A DNA stretch of 64,000 bases from Allobosea sp. LC85 (GTDB lineage Bacteria > Pseudomonadota > Alphaproteobacteria > Rhizobiales > Beijerinckiaceae): assembly GCF_000735605.1 (NCBI RefSeq), contig NZ_JPKG01000033.1:155494-219493 (forward strand). Reading direction: 5' to 3'. Positions 8,507 through 16,810 of the stretch are shown piece after piece. The position numbers were made by a program, and so were the translations under genes. Numbering within the stretch: the first letter of the stretch is position 1; each line of letters starts with the position of its first letter. The notes under the pieces are model-generated. The model did no database searches and had not been told where the DNA came from. It saw only the letters and a list, made by a program, of their open reading frames with translations.

Positions 8507-8980
8507 ATGAGCGAAAAGGGCTTTCCGTCGATGACGGCACTGCTGGGCCTGCTTGCCCTCGCAGGGTACCAGAACCGGGACAAGATCGCCGAGTGGCTCG
8601 GCCAGGCCAATCAGCCGGATCGCGCCGGGGCACCGGCCGGCGACATCCCGAAAGGCGCGGACACGGTCCTCGGCGATCTCAGGGGCACAGCGGGCGCAGG
8701 CGGGATCGGCGGCTTCCTGAACGGCGGCCTGGGCGAACTGCTTGAGCGCTTCAAGCAGGCCGGCCAGGGCGAGAAGGCCGATTCCTGGGTGCGGCAAGGC
8801 GCCAATCAGGAAGTCGCGCCCCCGGACCTGGAACAGGCGATCGGTCCCGATGTCCTGGCCAAGCTCGAACGTCAGACGGGCCTGTCCCGCGATGAGCTGC
8901 TGTCCCGCTTGTCCCGGCGACTGCCGGACGCCGTGGATCGCTACACGCCAGACGGCAGGCTCCCCACCGCCGGGGCCTGA
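8507..8980 (+). CDS. YidB family protein (DUF937)
   Basis: A 157-aa protein with the YidB layout: a short hydrophobic start (MTALLGLLALAGYQNRDKI), a Gly-rich stretch (GIGGFLNGGLGELLERFKQAGQG), then a conserved C-terminal half containing SWV-x-x-GAN and a helix pair ending TGLSRDELLSRLSRRLPDAVD, which is the usual 'LP--VD--TP-G' family ending. The biochemical role is unknown. It lies 25 bp after the GlsB/YeaQ-like gene with AAGGAG before the ATG, so it is probably the second gene of a small envelope-stress operon. Confidence 0.88.
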   Translation: MSEKGFPSMTALLGLLALAGYQNRDKIAEWLGQANQPDRAGAPAGDIPKGADTVLGDLRGTAGAGGIGGFLNGGLGELLERFKQAGQGEKADSWVRQGANQEVAPPDLEQAIGPDVLAKLERQTGLSRDELLSRLSRRLPDAVDRYTPDGRLPTAGA

Positions 8981-9246
8981 TCTCGCCCCCAGTGTCGACG
9001 AGCGGGCGTGACGAGCGCGCTGACGCGGATGCGTCGCGCCCCGGCTCGGCTGGCACCAGGGCTCGGTTCCGAGACGAGCCGCGTCATCGGTCGCGCCGTC
9101 GGCCAGTCGTGAGCTCGACAGGCTCGCGGCTGAATCGCGTCAGCGGTCCGGGCCGATCAGCGACGTCACTTCGGACCACTCAGCCCATGTGAGCGCCTGG
9201 TACAGCGCCCGGCCGTCCGGTGTCGCGATCAGAGTGCGATCGTGGC

Positions 9247-10017
9247 TCAGGACGCCGAGATGCGTCGATGCACGTCATCAAGACTGCCTGAGAAGACATC
9301 AAAAACCCTGTGCTCCGTGAGTGCGCGCAAAACCTGCTCGTTGATCCCGCCGCGCGTCGCATATTCTTCAGCCAAATGCATGAAATCGGCATCCGGATTT
9401 GTTTCCGGGGCGGCTGCCAGCGCCTTGAAAAGGCTGGCGACATAGTCGCGTGCCTGCGGTTTCGCCACGCCGTGATCTTCAAGCCATCTGTGAATCGTAT
9501 CGAGATACGTGAAATGCGTCGCAAACGTCGCGGTAGCGACACTCAAGGCGTCAAACTCGCTTGAATTCTCGACCTCGATCACCTTTCCCAGCCCGCCGAA
9601 CAGTGCCGCCATGCCGGGATCGGGCGGGCACATGATCGTCGCCCCCTGCCTATGCGCGACCATGGGCATGGGAAGTGCTTTCGTCACCTGCCCAGCAGGC
9701 GCGGTCAACGCGGCTATCGTCTCGCGGGACAGCGTGGCGATCAGGCTGACGACATGATGATCACGACGAAATCGCAATTCCGGCAGCACGTCATGCGCGA
9801 GCTGCGGACGAACCGCGAGCATGACGGTGTCGCAAGCGTCCAGGACTGCCTGATTATCGGGAGCAACCCGTACATCCCGATAGCGGGAAGCCAGGCTGGC
9901 AGCGATGTCTTCATTACGGGGCGACAGGACAACGGACATGGAATTGTCTGGGTCGGATTTGAGCCCGGTGACAATCGCGGATGTGAGCGCGCCTGTACCG
10001 ATGAAGCCGAGTTTCAT
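9247..10017 (-). CDS. ProC-like NAD(P)-dependent oxidoreductase (pyrroline-5-carboxylate reductase family)
   Basis: A 256-aa protein with an N-terminal Rossmann motif (GFIGTGALTSAIVTGL) and the ProC-like segments VMLAVRPQLAHDVLPEL and VTKALPMP. In true pyrroline-5-carboxylate reductases the C-terminal dimer domain carries a SGSGPAY-like motif and a PGGTT motif. Here those positions read SVATATFATHFTY and RGGINEQV, so the substrate pocket is altered. It is better described as a ProC paralogue than as proC itself. It is a single gene; a palindromic repeat lies just upstream. Cytosolic by prediction. Confidence 0.78.
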   Translation of the reverse strand: MKLGFIGTGALTSAIVTGLKSDPDNSMSVVLSPRNEDIAASLASRYRDVRVAPDNQAVLDACDTVMLAVRPQLAHDVLPELRFRRDHHVVSLIATLSRETIAALTAPAGQVTKALPMPMVAHRQGATIMCPPDPGMAALFGGLGKVIEVENSSEFDALSVATATFATHFTYLDTIHRWLEDHGVAKPQARDYVASLFKALAAAPETNPDADFMHLAEEYATRGGINEQVLRALTEHRVFDVFSGSLDDVHRRISAS

Positions 10018-10067
10018 GAGGTGCCTCGCAGCTTGGGGTTCTGGATGGTGTGTCAGCCCGGAATCTA

Positions 10068-10147
10068 GATCGCCGTGCGTCCGTTCGGACGCAGGATGGG
10101 CGATCTACCTCTTTGTTTGGGCATCGGATTCTTCCGAAAACCGGATT
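10068..10147. repeat. Composite palindromic repeat: family E hairpin plus partial family C
   Basis: Family E palindrome 10068-10105 (GATCGCC, centre GCGTCCGTTCGGACGC, GGGCGATC), a 15-nt linker (TACCTCTTTGTTTGG), then a half copy of family C (GCATCGG...TTCCGAAAACCGGATT, 10121-10147). The same E-linker-C arrangement recurs in reverse orientation at 35223-35322 with a linker of identical length and near-identical sequence. Confidence 0.88.
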
Positions 10148-10174
10148 TCAGCAGGCAATCGCTCGGCAATCCGG

Positions 10175-10819
10175 TCACACCGGTCCCTGGCCCAGGCGAT
10201 GTTTCAGCCTGCGGTTCTCGTCTTCAAGAAACGTCAATCTGGCTTTGACCGGCTCCAGCCATTCGGCGAGCTCGGCCTCGCTGAAGCGCGGCGTGATGTG
10301 TTGCGGACAGTTCCAGTCGAAGGCCACGATCGCAATCGTGACAGCCCGTTCGACGCGGGCGTCATGGCCTGGAACGCTCAGCCTGGCCGCCAGTGCCGTG
10401 TCGGCGGTCGCGTCGGCGACATGCATATGCCCGAAGATCTTCAAACGGCGCTGATGGGCATAATCCATCAGGAACAGCGAGACCCTGTCATTGCCCGCGA
10501 CATTGCCCGTCGTGATGTATTGCCGGTTTCCTCGATAATCCGCGAAACCAAGGGTCTTGCTGTCGAGAACCTTCAGGAAACCGATCGGTCCGCCACGAAA
10601 CTGGAGATAGGGCCAGCCCGTCTCCGAGACCGAGGCGAGATAGAACGCGTCGCTCCGGGCGATGAACGCCTCCTCTTCCGGCCCGAGCAGGTGGTTTCGA
10701 GGAGGAGCTCCAGGATCGAGCGTGCCGTCGATCCTGGCGTATTGACCCGCGCTGCCATAGTGCTGGCGTGCGCCTTTGACTGCCGGGGTCGAAGCGATCT
10801 CGAGATATTTGTGAAGCAT
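10175..10819 (-). CDS. Pyridoxamine 5'-phosphate oxidase family protein
   Basis: A 214-aa FMN-binding split-barrel protein. The core RSDAFYLASVSETGWPYLQFRGG, GFADYRGNRQYITTGN and DRVSLFLMDYAHQRRLKIFG is the standard PNPOx-like fold in this order. The C-terminal tail (PVKARLTFLEDENRRLKHRLG) is a predicted coiled coil. These proteins are often annotated as flavin-nucleotide-binding; the substrate is unknown and it is not the vitamin B6 enzyme PdxH by length or motif. The ATG at 10819 has CGGAGG upstream. It follows the metallo-hydrolase gene by 69 bp on the same strand and is probably co-transcribed. Confidence 0.87.
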   Translation of the reverse strand: MLHKYLEIASTPAVKGARQHYGSAGQYARIDGTLDPGAPPRNHLLGPEEEAFIARSDAFYLASVSETGWPYLQFRGGPIGFLKVLDSKTLGFADYRGNRQYITTGNVAGNDRVSLFLMDYAHQRRLKIFGHMHVADATADTALAARLSVPGHDARVERAVTIAIVAFDWNCPQHITPRFSEAELAEWLEPVKARLTFLEDENRRLKHRLGQGPV

Positions 10820-10888
10820 GCGAGCCTCCGATATCCGAGCCGGCGCAGCCGCCGCTCGGAAGAATTGCGCTGCGCGCGACGAGGGCAT

Positions 10889-11860
10889 TCAGATCTGCTG
10901 GGCCCATTCTGCCGAAAGCCAGCGCAGCCGACCGCCATCGGAAACGATGTGGCCAAGCCCCGGGAACGGCATATGCGTGGCGGCAATCAATGCCTTCTCC
11001 TCGGCCGCGCGCGGGAAGAAACGGGCGCGCATCGCGCGGGCAGCCTCCGGATCCTGCTCGAAGACGAAGCCGATATCGGTGGCGGCCGGATGGAGCGACG
11101 GATGGAAGAGCATGTCCGAGACCATGAGCAGGCTCTTGCCGCCGTCCTCGATGCGCACCCCGATATGTCCAGGGGTGTGGCCGCTGAGGTCGACGATCGA
11201 GACGCCGCGCGTGATGCTGCGCTCGCCATCGATCGCTTGCAGTTTCGGATAGAGGCGAACGAACTCCGCCGATGCATCGAAGCTGCTCTTCAGGAAGCCC
11301 GGCGCCGCCGAGCGCTTCGCCGGATCGGTCCAGTGAGCGATCTCACGCCTGTCGACATAAATCTCCGCGTTCGGGAAATTCCGGCGGCCGCCCGCGACCA
11401 GGCCACCAATATGGTCTCGATGCATATGGGTCACGATGACGGCGTCGATGCTCTCGGGCCTGATCCCGATCGCCTCCAGGGCGGAGGGTAGCTTTCCGCT
11501 CTCCCCAAGCAAGCCGGCCGGCCCCGTGTCGATCAGGATGCGCCGCTCGCCATCCTCGATCAGGTACTGGGTGAACATCAGGCGGATGCCGCCGGGCCTG
11601 GCCGCGAACTGCGCCGCCGCCGCCTCTTCGATCTCGCTGGGCTGCCGTCCCACAAAATAGGAGAACGGCATGTCGGCAAAGCCGTCGGTCAGCGCGGTCA
11701 CCGCGAACCGCCCGATGGAGACCCGCGCCAGGGGCGGGACAGCCCTGGAGGCGATCGACTGAGCCTGCGCGACCCCGCTGCCGGCGGGCAGCACGGAGCC
11801 ACCGGCCAAGGCTAGGGCGGGAACGGACAGGGCGAAGGCGCGACGGGATAATGCGGTCAT
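10889..11860 (-). CDS. Tat-exported MBL-fold metallo-hydrolase
   Basis: A 323-aa metallo-beta-lactamase-fold protein. The first 34 residues are a twin-arginine-type leader (SRRAFALSVPALALAGG, ending AQAQS). The metal-binding motif THMHRDHIGG is intact, and further ligands are in DLSGHTPGH and near the C-terminus (AATHMPFPGLGH). This layout is typical of secreted lactonase/hydrolase-type members (AiiA/PqsE-like sets), but the substrate is not readable. It heads a two-gene unit with the PNPOx-family gene and is divergent from a LysR regulator 153 bp away, with a duplicated 19-mer between them, suggesting LysR-controlled expression. Confidence 0.9.
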   Translation of the reverse strand: MTALSRRAFALSVPALALAGGSVLPAGSGVAQAQSIASRAVPPLARVSIGRFAVTALTDGFADMPFSYFVGRQPSEIEEAAAAQFAARPGGIRLMFTQYLIEDGERRILIDTGPAGLLGESGKLPSALEAIGIRPESIDAVIVTHMHRDHIGGLVAGGRRNFPNAEIYVDRREIAHWTDPAKRSAAPGFLKSSFDASAEFVRLYPKLQAIDGERSITRGVSIVDLSGHTPGHIGVRIEDGGKSLLMVSDMLFHPSLHPAATDIGFVFEQDPEAARAMRARFFPRAAEEKALIAATHMPFPGLGHIVSDGGRLRWLSAEWAQQI

Positions 11861-11891
11861 CGAAGGCTCCTATGCTGCGAGGGCAGCCTTT

Positions 11892-11929
11892 CAGGCTCGA
11901 ACCACGCGGGCAGGCTCGAACCACGCGGG
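11892..11929. repeat. Tandem 19-bp direct repeat between MBL-hydrolase and LysR genes
   Basis: CAGGCTCGAACCACGCGGG occurs twice back to back (11892-11910, 11911-11929) with no mismatch. It lies in the divergent intergenic region, 31 bp upstream of the hydrolase start. It may be a LysR-binding region or a recent slippage duplication; there is no LysR T-N11-A dyad within one unit. Confidence 0.9.
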
Positions 11930-12013
11930 GTTGAGGAGGACGCTAGAGCCTTCCCCAAATCTGAGCTATCCAGAGAAATCGGGACGTTTCCTCCCGGAAA
12001 TCGGAAGGCTGAA

Positions 12014-12946
12014 ATGGATCGCTTCGATGCGATGTCGGTGCTCCTCGCGGTCATCGAGGAGGGCAGCCTTTCGGCTGGAGCGCGCCGCCTGCGCGCGCCA
12101 CTCACCACGGTCAGCCGGAAGGTGGCCGATCTCGAACAGCACCTCGGAACCCGTCTTATCGTTCGCACCAGTCGGCGGGTCGCGCTGACGGATGCAGGCC
12201 GCGACTATGTCGCCGCGTCCAGGCGAATCCTGGAACAGGTCGTGGAGGCGGAGCGGGCAGCCGCAGGCGAATACAGCGAACCGCGCGGCGAGCTGTCCGT
12301 AACGGCGCCAGTCGTCTTCGGGCGTCGCCACGTGCTCCCCGTCGCGGCCGAATTCCTGGCTGAATACGCAAAGATCGACCTGCGCCTGTTCCTGATCGAT
12401 CGTCACGTCAACCTGCTGGAGGAGCATCTGGATATCGGCGTGCGGCTCGGCCATCTCGAGGACAGCAGCCTGATGGCGACGCGCGTCGGCGAGGTCAGGC
12501 GCGTGATCTGCGCCAGCCCGGACTATCTGGCTCGCCACGGTCGTCCCGCCGTTCCCGAAGACCTGCGCGAGCATGACGGCATCACGTTCAAGGGCTTCTC
12601 GACCTCCCCGGAATGGCGCTACCGTCGCGATACGGCTGCGCTCTCGGTGGAGCCGCGCACGCGGCTTGCCGTCAACTCGACCGAGGCGGCGGTCGATGCC
12701 GCCGTGGCTGGTCTCGGCGTGGCTCGGGTGCTGTCCTATCAGATCGTCGACGAGTTGCGCTCAGGCGCGCTCGTGCCCCTGCTCGAAGCGTTCGCGCCGG
12801 AGCCGATACCGGTTCAGCTCGTCTATGCCGGCCAGGGTCAGTTACCGGTCAAGGCGCGTTCATTCCTGGATTGGGTCGCGCCGCGCCTTCGCGCCCGGCT
12901 AGATCACGCTGCGTTTGGACGAATCGTCCAAACGCAGAAAACGTGA
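12014..12946 (+). CDS. LysR-family transcriptional regulator
   Basis: A 310-aa LysR regulator: HTH within MSVLLAVIEEGSLSAGARRL and TTVSRKVADLEQHLGTRL, the TSRRVALTDAG hinge, then the effector domain (ARVGEVRRVICASPDYLARHG type segments). It is divergent from the metallo-hydrolase/PNPOx pair and is the likely local regulator. The last 14 or so residues (DHAAFGRIVQTQKT) and the TGA stop are encoded by the family A palindromic repeat, so the native C-terminus has been extended or replaced by repeat sequence. The body of the protein is full length, so it is probably still functional. ATG at 12014; no strong ribosome-binding site. Confidence 0.9.
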   Translation: MDRFDAMSVLLAVIEEGSLSAGARRLRAPLTTVSRKVADLEQHLGTRLIVRTSRRVALTDAGRDYVAASRRILEQVVEAERAAAGEYSEPRGELSVTAPVVFGRRHVLPVAAEFLAEYAKIDLRLFLIDRHVNLLEEHLDIGVRLGHLEDSSLMATRVGEVRRVICASPDYLARHGRPAVPEDLREHDGITFKGFSTSPEWRYRRDTAALSVEPRTRLAVNSTEAAVDAAVAGLGVARVLSYQIVDELRSGALVPLLEAFAPEPIPVQLVYAGQGQLPVKARSFLDWVAPRLRARLDHAAFGRIVQTQKT

Positions 12947-13012
12947 TCGACTCTCATCGTTTAGAGCATGCTTCATGCGAAAAACCGTTGCCACTTTTTC
13001 GCAGCATGCTCT
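12902..13012. repeat. Composite palindromic repeat: family A plus family B hairpins
   Basis: Family A palindrome 12902-12948 (GATCACGCTGCGTTTGGACGA, TCGTCCAAACGCAG, CGTGATC), a 14-nt linker (GACTCTCATCGTTT), then family B palindrome 12963-13012 (AGAGCATGCT...GCGAAAAA, CCGTTGCCAC, TTTTTCGC...AGCATGCTCT). The same A-linker-B unit is present in reverse orientation at 29149-29259. The A hairpin contains the stop codon of the LysR gene. Confidence 0.92.
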
Positions 13013-13297
13013 GGCGGATCTTCCGGTCTGCCCGGAATGAGTGGCTCGCAGAGCTGGATCGGTTTGCTCGGATCATTTCGGGGGTGGTTGACCTTGTCCT
13101 CCGATCTTATCCAGCGCCGAGTTCGTTTCCGACGGTTCTGGGGGCCGTTCGGCCTGGTGAAATGACGGGCTCGGGTGCTGCACGTGCGGCATGGCGCGGC
13201 GCCAGGGCCGGGTGCAGGTAAGAATGGTGCAGGTAAGAATGTGGAGGTGAACGCGGCAGGCGTCTGCGTCCATCTCGAGGACAGGGACCGAGCCACG
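13013..13297. other. Gene-free stretch before the HARP-like protein gene
   Basis: Together with the repeat unit before it, this leaves about 350 bp without a gene. I see only a tandem 15-bp repeat (13212-13241) and no clear promoter. Confidence 0.4.
13212..13241. repeat. Tandem 15-bp direct repeat (2 copies)
   Basis: GTGCAGGTAAGAATG at 13212-13226 is repeated exactly at 13227-13241. The period is a multiple of three, so a longer reading of the downstream gene would stay open through it. It lies 56 bp before the preferred ATG of that gene. Confidence 0.9.
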
Positions 13298-14224
13298 ATG
13301 CCATCCCCGCTAGAGAGCATCACTGTCGAACCGCTCGGCGAGGACAGGACTGGCGCGACCGCGTCCTTCCCCTATGACGCGGCGCTCGTCGAGCGCTTTC
13401 GCGCGGCGTTTCCCCGGGCGCGCTGGCGCGATGACCGCCGCGCCTGGTTCGTGCCGGGCAGCACGGCCGAGAAGCGGCTCAATCGCTGGCTGCAGCGGGA
13501 GCTGTCGGGCGTTCTCGCGCATGCCGACGCGCGCGGCAAGGACGCCTTTGCATTCGATCCGATCACGAGCGACTACCTCGTTGCGGCTGAGGATCTGCTG
13601 GTCCGCACGCCTTATTCCAGGACCATCGTCGCGGAGCTGCGCGCCGTTCCCTGGGCGTGGTGGGACGGGGACGAGAAGCTCTGGCGCATTCCCTATCGCT
13701 CGCTGGAGGATCTGCGGCACCGTTGGCCGGCGATCGAGGCGGCCGCGCGTCGCAACGAGCCGGCCGAGCGGAAGCGGCGGCGAGACGAGTTGAAAGGCTC
13801 TGCCGAGGATCGCGCCTTGCGCGCGAAAGCCAGGGAGCGGCAACGTCATCGCTATCCGGTCCGCGCCGATCAGCTCCCACCCGGCGACCGCCCGCTCATG
13901 TCTCATGCCGGCGCGCTGGTCTTCACCGAAGTCACAGGTGAGCTGGTCGATGAGGAGAGCCTGGGCGAGCACTACCCCTGGAGCGCCGGGGCCATCGGTG
14001 ACTTCGTCTGGGCGAGCTGGCGCAGGCCCGGCCATGATGAGCTGGTGCGGACATGGCCGGCGCGGCAGCCCGCGACCGGGACGGAACTGGCGCGGGGCTG
14101 GTGGCAGCCGACGATCGAGGAATTGCGGGATGCGCGACGCAAGGCGCGATCGCTCGAACGGGCCCAAGCGACGCGCAGGCAACGGCATCCGAGTCGGAGC
14201 GAGCCGGAAGAGAAGCCCGTATAG
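13298..14224 (+). CDS. Unknown protein with two HARP-like segments
   Basis: A 308-aa Arg/Trp-rich soluble protein that I cannot assign to a characterised family. Residues about 20-60 (ASFPYDAALVERFRAAFP, ARWRDDRRAWFVP) match the pattern of the HARP module that precedes the helicase in SMARCAL1. A second, weaker copy follows at about 100-145 (VRTPYSRTIVAELRAVPWAWW, DGDEKLWRIPY). HARP modules contact DNA at branched structures; no helicase or nuclease domain is present here. A basic linker (AERKRRRDELKG) leads into a Trp-rich C-terminal half (FVWASWRRPGHDELVRTWPA). ATG at 13298 is the most likely start, but the ribosome-binding site is poor. It is a single gene, 155 bp before opgG. Confidence 0.6.
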   Translation: MPSPLESITVEPLGEDRTGATASFPYDAALVERFRAAFPRARWRDDRRAWFVPGSTAEKRLNRWLQRELSGVLAHADARGKDAFAFDPITSDYLVAAEDLLVRTPYSRTIVAELRAVPWAWWDGDEKLWRIPYRSLEDLRHRWPAIEAAARRNEPAERKRRRDELKGSAEDRALRAKARERQRHRYPVRADQLPPGDRPLMSHAGALVFTEVTGELVDEESLGEHYPWSAGAIGDFVWASWRRPGHDELVRTWPARQPATGTELARGWWQPTIEELRDARRKARSLERAQATRRQRHPSRSEPEEKPV

Positions 14225-14379
14225 GCAAAGAGTTATGGTCGTTCGCTGCAACCGGAGATCAGGTTCCGGGAATGCTGTTTTAGGTTTGGGGGGCCGCCGA
14301 ATGGCCTGGTCTGGTGAACCGACGGAACTTGGGCGTGAGCGAGGGGTTAGGCTCGTACCATTGGAATGACGGGCCCATC

Positions 14380-16002
14380 ATGATGAACGCAGGCTGCAGC
14401 CACTTCCTCACACGTCGCTCCGCTCTGGCGACGCTCGTCTCGACGGCTTTCCTTGCAAGCGGGCGGGGTTCGCAGGCTGCTCCGACGCCTCAACCAGGCG
14501 CTGTCCGGTTTGGCTACGACGATGTCGTCACGCAGGCGCGCCTGCTGGGCGAGCGGCCCTTCGATCCCGGCGGTCTGACGATTCCGCCGGAGTTGTCGAA
14601 ACTGACCTATGACAGCTACCGCGAGATCCGCTTCCGCCGGGAAAAGGCCTTGTGGCAGGAGAGCGGGTCCGACTTTCGCCTGCACCCGTTTCATCTCGGC
14701 TTCCTGCACAACAAGCCGGTGCAGCTGCATGTCGTGAAGAATGGCAACGCCATCCCGATCCCGTTCACGACAGGCCTGTTTGAATACGGCAAGGTGCCGG
14801 TTCCCAAACAGCTTTCACCCTCCCTTGGATTTGCCGGGTTTGCGGTGACGACCACTCTCAACAATCCCAAGGTCCAGGATGAGGTGATCTCGTTCCTGGG
14901 GGCGAGCTATTTCAGGCTGATCGGGCGGGGCCACCGCTACGGGCTTTCTGCCCGCTCCCTCGCGATCGATGTCGGTGGCAAGCAGCCCGAGGAGTTTCCC
15001 TTCTTCCGCGCCCTGTGGCTGGAAGAGCCGGGGGCAGACAGCCTCGACCTCGTGATCTACGCCCTCCTGGATTCCCCTTCCGTGACGGGCGCATTCCGCT
15101 ATGTCGTGTCGCCCGGCCGCAAAACCTCGACGACGGTCACGGCCACCATTCTGCCGCGCGTCGAAATCCCGCGGATCGGCATCGCTCCGCTGACCTCCAT
15201 GTTTCTCGCGGGCGAGGGCGATCTTGGACACCGAACCGATTTCCGGCCGGAAGTTCACGACTCCGACGGGCTGCTGATGCAGACCGGTTCCGGTGACTGG
15301 ATCTGGCGGCCCATCCGCAATCCCGGGAGCTTGCGGATTTCCAGTTTTGGCGACCGCGATCCGCGAGGCTTTGGCCTGATGCAGCGCGACCGCGAATACG
15401 GGCATTATCAGGATCTGGAAGCGCACTATCACGCGCGGCCGGGCTACTGGGTCGAGCCCATCGGTGAATGGGGCGAGGGCCGCGTCGACCTGATCGAGAT
15501 CCCGACCAACAACGAGGCATTCGACAATATCGTGGCCTGCTGGACGCCGGCACAGCCGCTCGAGATCGGCAAGGCGAGCGAATTCACCTATCGCATCGCG
15601 GCCTTGTCGACGACGAACGACCTGCATCCGATGGCGCAGGTCCGTAACAGCTTCAGCGGCTGGGACAGCCGCGAGCCCGATGCCGATGGCATGGGCAAGC
15701 AGCGTTTCATCATCGATTTTGCGGACGGTGACCTGGGGTATTTCCTGAACGACCCCAAGCGTGTCGAGATTGTCGCCTCAGCGACGGCCGGTTCGATCAC
15801 CAACACCATCATCGATGCCAATCCCGCCGCGAAAGGCTTTCGTGTCATCCTCGACGCGACACTGCCGGTAGGGCAAACTGCCGACTTGCGCGCCCATCTC
15901 AAGGCGCGAAACCGCATCCTCTCCGAGACGTGGACGCAGTCTTGGTCGGTTCCTTCCCCTGCCGTCCGTGGTGCGCCAGACCATGTGGTCACCCGGGATT
16001 AA
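14380..16002 (+). CDS. Glucan biosynthesis protein, OpgG/OpgD (MdoG) family
   Basis: A 540-aa periplasmic protein for osmoregulated periplasmic glucan synthesis. The N-terminus has a twin-arginine-type export signal (LTRRSALATLVSTAFLASG), as in OpgD. The mature part begins FGYDDVVTQARLLGERPFDP and carries the family signatures SLGFAGF, EVISFLGASYFR, YGLSARSLAIDV, DREYGHYQDLEAHYHARPGYWVEP and NDNIVA-like NEAFDNIVACWTP. Length and order fit the family. It may shape or release glucan backbones made by an OpgH elsewhere. ATG at 14380 (or 14383) is chosen to place the signal peptide correctly. A family C repeat starts one base after its stop. Confidence 0.94.
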   Translation: MMNAGCSHFLTRRSALATLVSTAFLASGRGSQAAPTPQPGAVRFGYDDVVTQARLLGERPFDPGGLTIPPELSKLTYDSYREIRFRREKALWQESGSDFRLHPFHLGFLHNKPVQLHVVKNGNAIPIPFTTGLFEYGKVPVPKQLSPSLGFAGFAVTTTLNNPKVQDEVISFLGASYFRLIGRGHRYGLSARSLAIDVGGKQPEEFPFFRALWLEEPGADSLDLVIYALLDSPSVTGAFRYVVSPGRKTSTTVTATILPRVEIPRIGIAPLTSMFLAGEGDLGHRTDFRPEVHDSDGLLMQTGSGDWIWRPIRNPGSLRISSFGDRDPRGFGLMQRDREYGHYQDLEAHYHARPGYWVEPIGEWGEGRVDLIEIPTNNEAFDNIVACWTPAQPLEIGKASEFTYRIAALSTTNDLHPMAQVRNSFSGWDSREPDADGMGKQRFIIDFADGDLGYFLNDPKRVEIVASATAGSITNTIIDANPAAKGFRVILDATLPVGQTADLRAHLKARNRILSETWTQSWSVPSPAVRGAPDHVVTRD

Positions 16003-16003
16003 A

Positions 16004-16099
16004 GTATTGGCCCGCACTATGGATTGCGGTTTTGGGGAAAGCCGGTGCAAACACGGAAAGTTGGATCATCCGATCGGATGCGATCCGGTCCGATGATCC
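16004..16099. repeat. Composite palindromic repeat: degenerate family C plus family D
   Basis: Degenerate family C (16004-16048, ending TTTTGGGGAAAGCCGGTGC), a 14-nt linker (AAACACGGAAAGTT), then family D palindrome 16063-16099 (GGATCATCCGATCGGAT, ATCCGGTCCGATGATCC). The C-14 nt-D order is the same as at 43845-43937 and 61402-61500 and, reversed, at 35791-35888. It begins one base after the opgG/opgD stop codon. Confidence 0.88.
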
Positions 16100-16153
16100 A
16101 ACCGTGATCGCTCCGTCCTGGACGCATTCCCCGGCCTGCAGGCGTGAGACCTG

Positions 16154-16810
16154 ATGAAGCTGCTGCCACGATCCCTGCTCATTCGACCCCGCCTTGTGAT
16201 CGCGCTCGCGGCGATTGCGGTGCTGACGATCCTGCTGCCGGGCGATTGGCGGTGGTCGACCCGGTTCCTGGTCGCATGGGACGCCGGCGCCATCGTCTAT
16301 CTCGGGCTGCTGACCACGATGATCTTTGGCGAGAGCATCGAACAGATCAAGGCGCGCGCCGCCGAGCAAGATGAAGGCGCGCTCGCGATCCTGATCATCG
16401 CCTGCCTGGCAGCCGCGGCGAGCATTGCCGCCATCGGCATTCAGCTCGCCCGCCTGCAGAGCGTGCCGCCTGACGAGAGAGCGCTGCACCTGGCGCTGGG
16501 CGCGGTCACCATCGTCAGCTCCTGGGCGCTGGTGCACGCCTTCTTCACGCTGCACTACGCGCATGATTTCTACAGCGATGACGGCGCCGAGGGCGGCCTG
16601 GATTTTCCAGGCAAGGGAGAGCCCGACTATGTCGATTTCCTCTATTTCTCCTACACGATCGGCTGCACCTCGCAGACATCTGATATCGGCGTCACCACGC
16701 GGCAGGTCAGGACGATGGTCCTGGCCCATTCCATTCTCTCGTTCTTCTTCAACACCGCCATCCTGGCCTTCGGCATCAATGTCGGCGCCTCGCTGCTCTC
16801 CGGGGCCTGA
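16154..16810 (+). CDS. DUF1345 family membrane protein
   Basis: A 218-aa inner-membrane protein with about five hydrophobic segments. The family hallmarks are SWALVHAFFTLHYAHDFY, a short acidic loop (GGLDFPGKGEPDYVDFLYFSY) and TIGCTSQTSDIGVTTRQVR, followed by AHSILSFFFNTAILAFGINV. This layout is diagnostic for DUF1345, whose function is unknown, although the 'T-GC-SQTSD' loop recalls a pore-loop arrangement. ATG at 16154. It lies 55 bp after the C-D repeat and is on the same strand as opgG, so it could be read through from that gene. Confidence 0.9.
   Translation: MKLLPRSLLIRPRLVIALAAIAVLTILLPGDWRWSTRFLVAWDAGAIVYLGLLTTMIFGESIEQIKARAAEQDEGALAILIIACLAAAASIAAIGIQLARLQSVPPDERALHLALGAVTIVSSWALVHAFFTLHYAHDFYSDDGAEGGLDFPGKGEPDYVDFLYFSYTIGCTSQTSDIGVTTRQVRTMVLAHSILSFFFNTAILAFGINVGASLLSGA

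Noticed and set aside
11879..12071. The string GAGGGCAGCCTTTC occurring at both 11879-11892 and 12058-12071
   Set aside because: One copy is inside the LysR coding region; the match is short and probably chance in GC-rich DNA.
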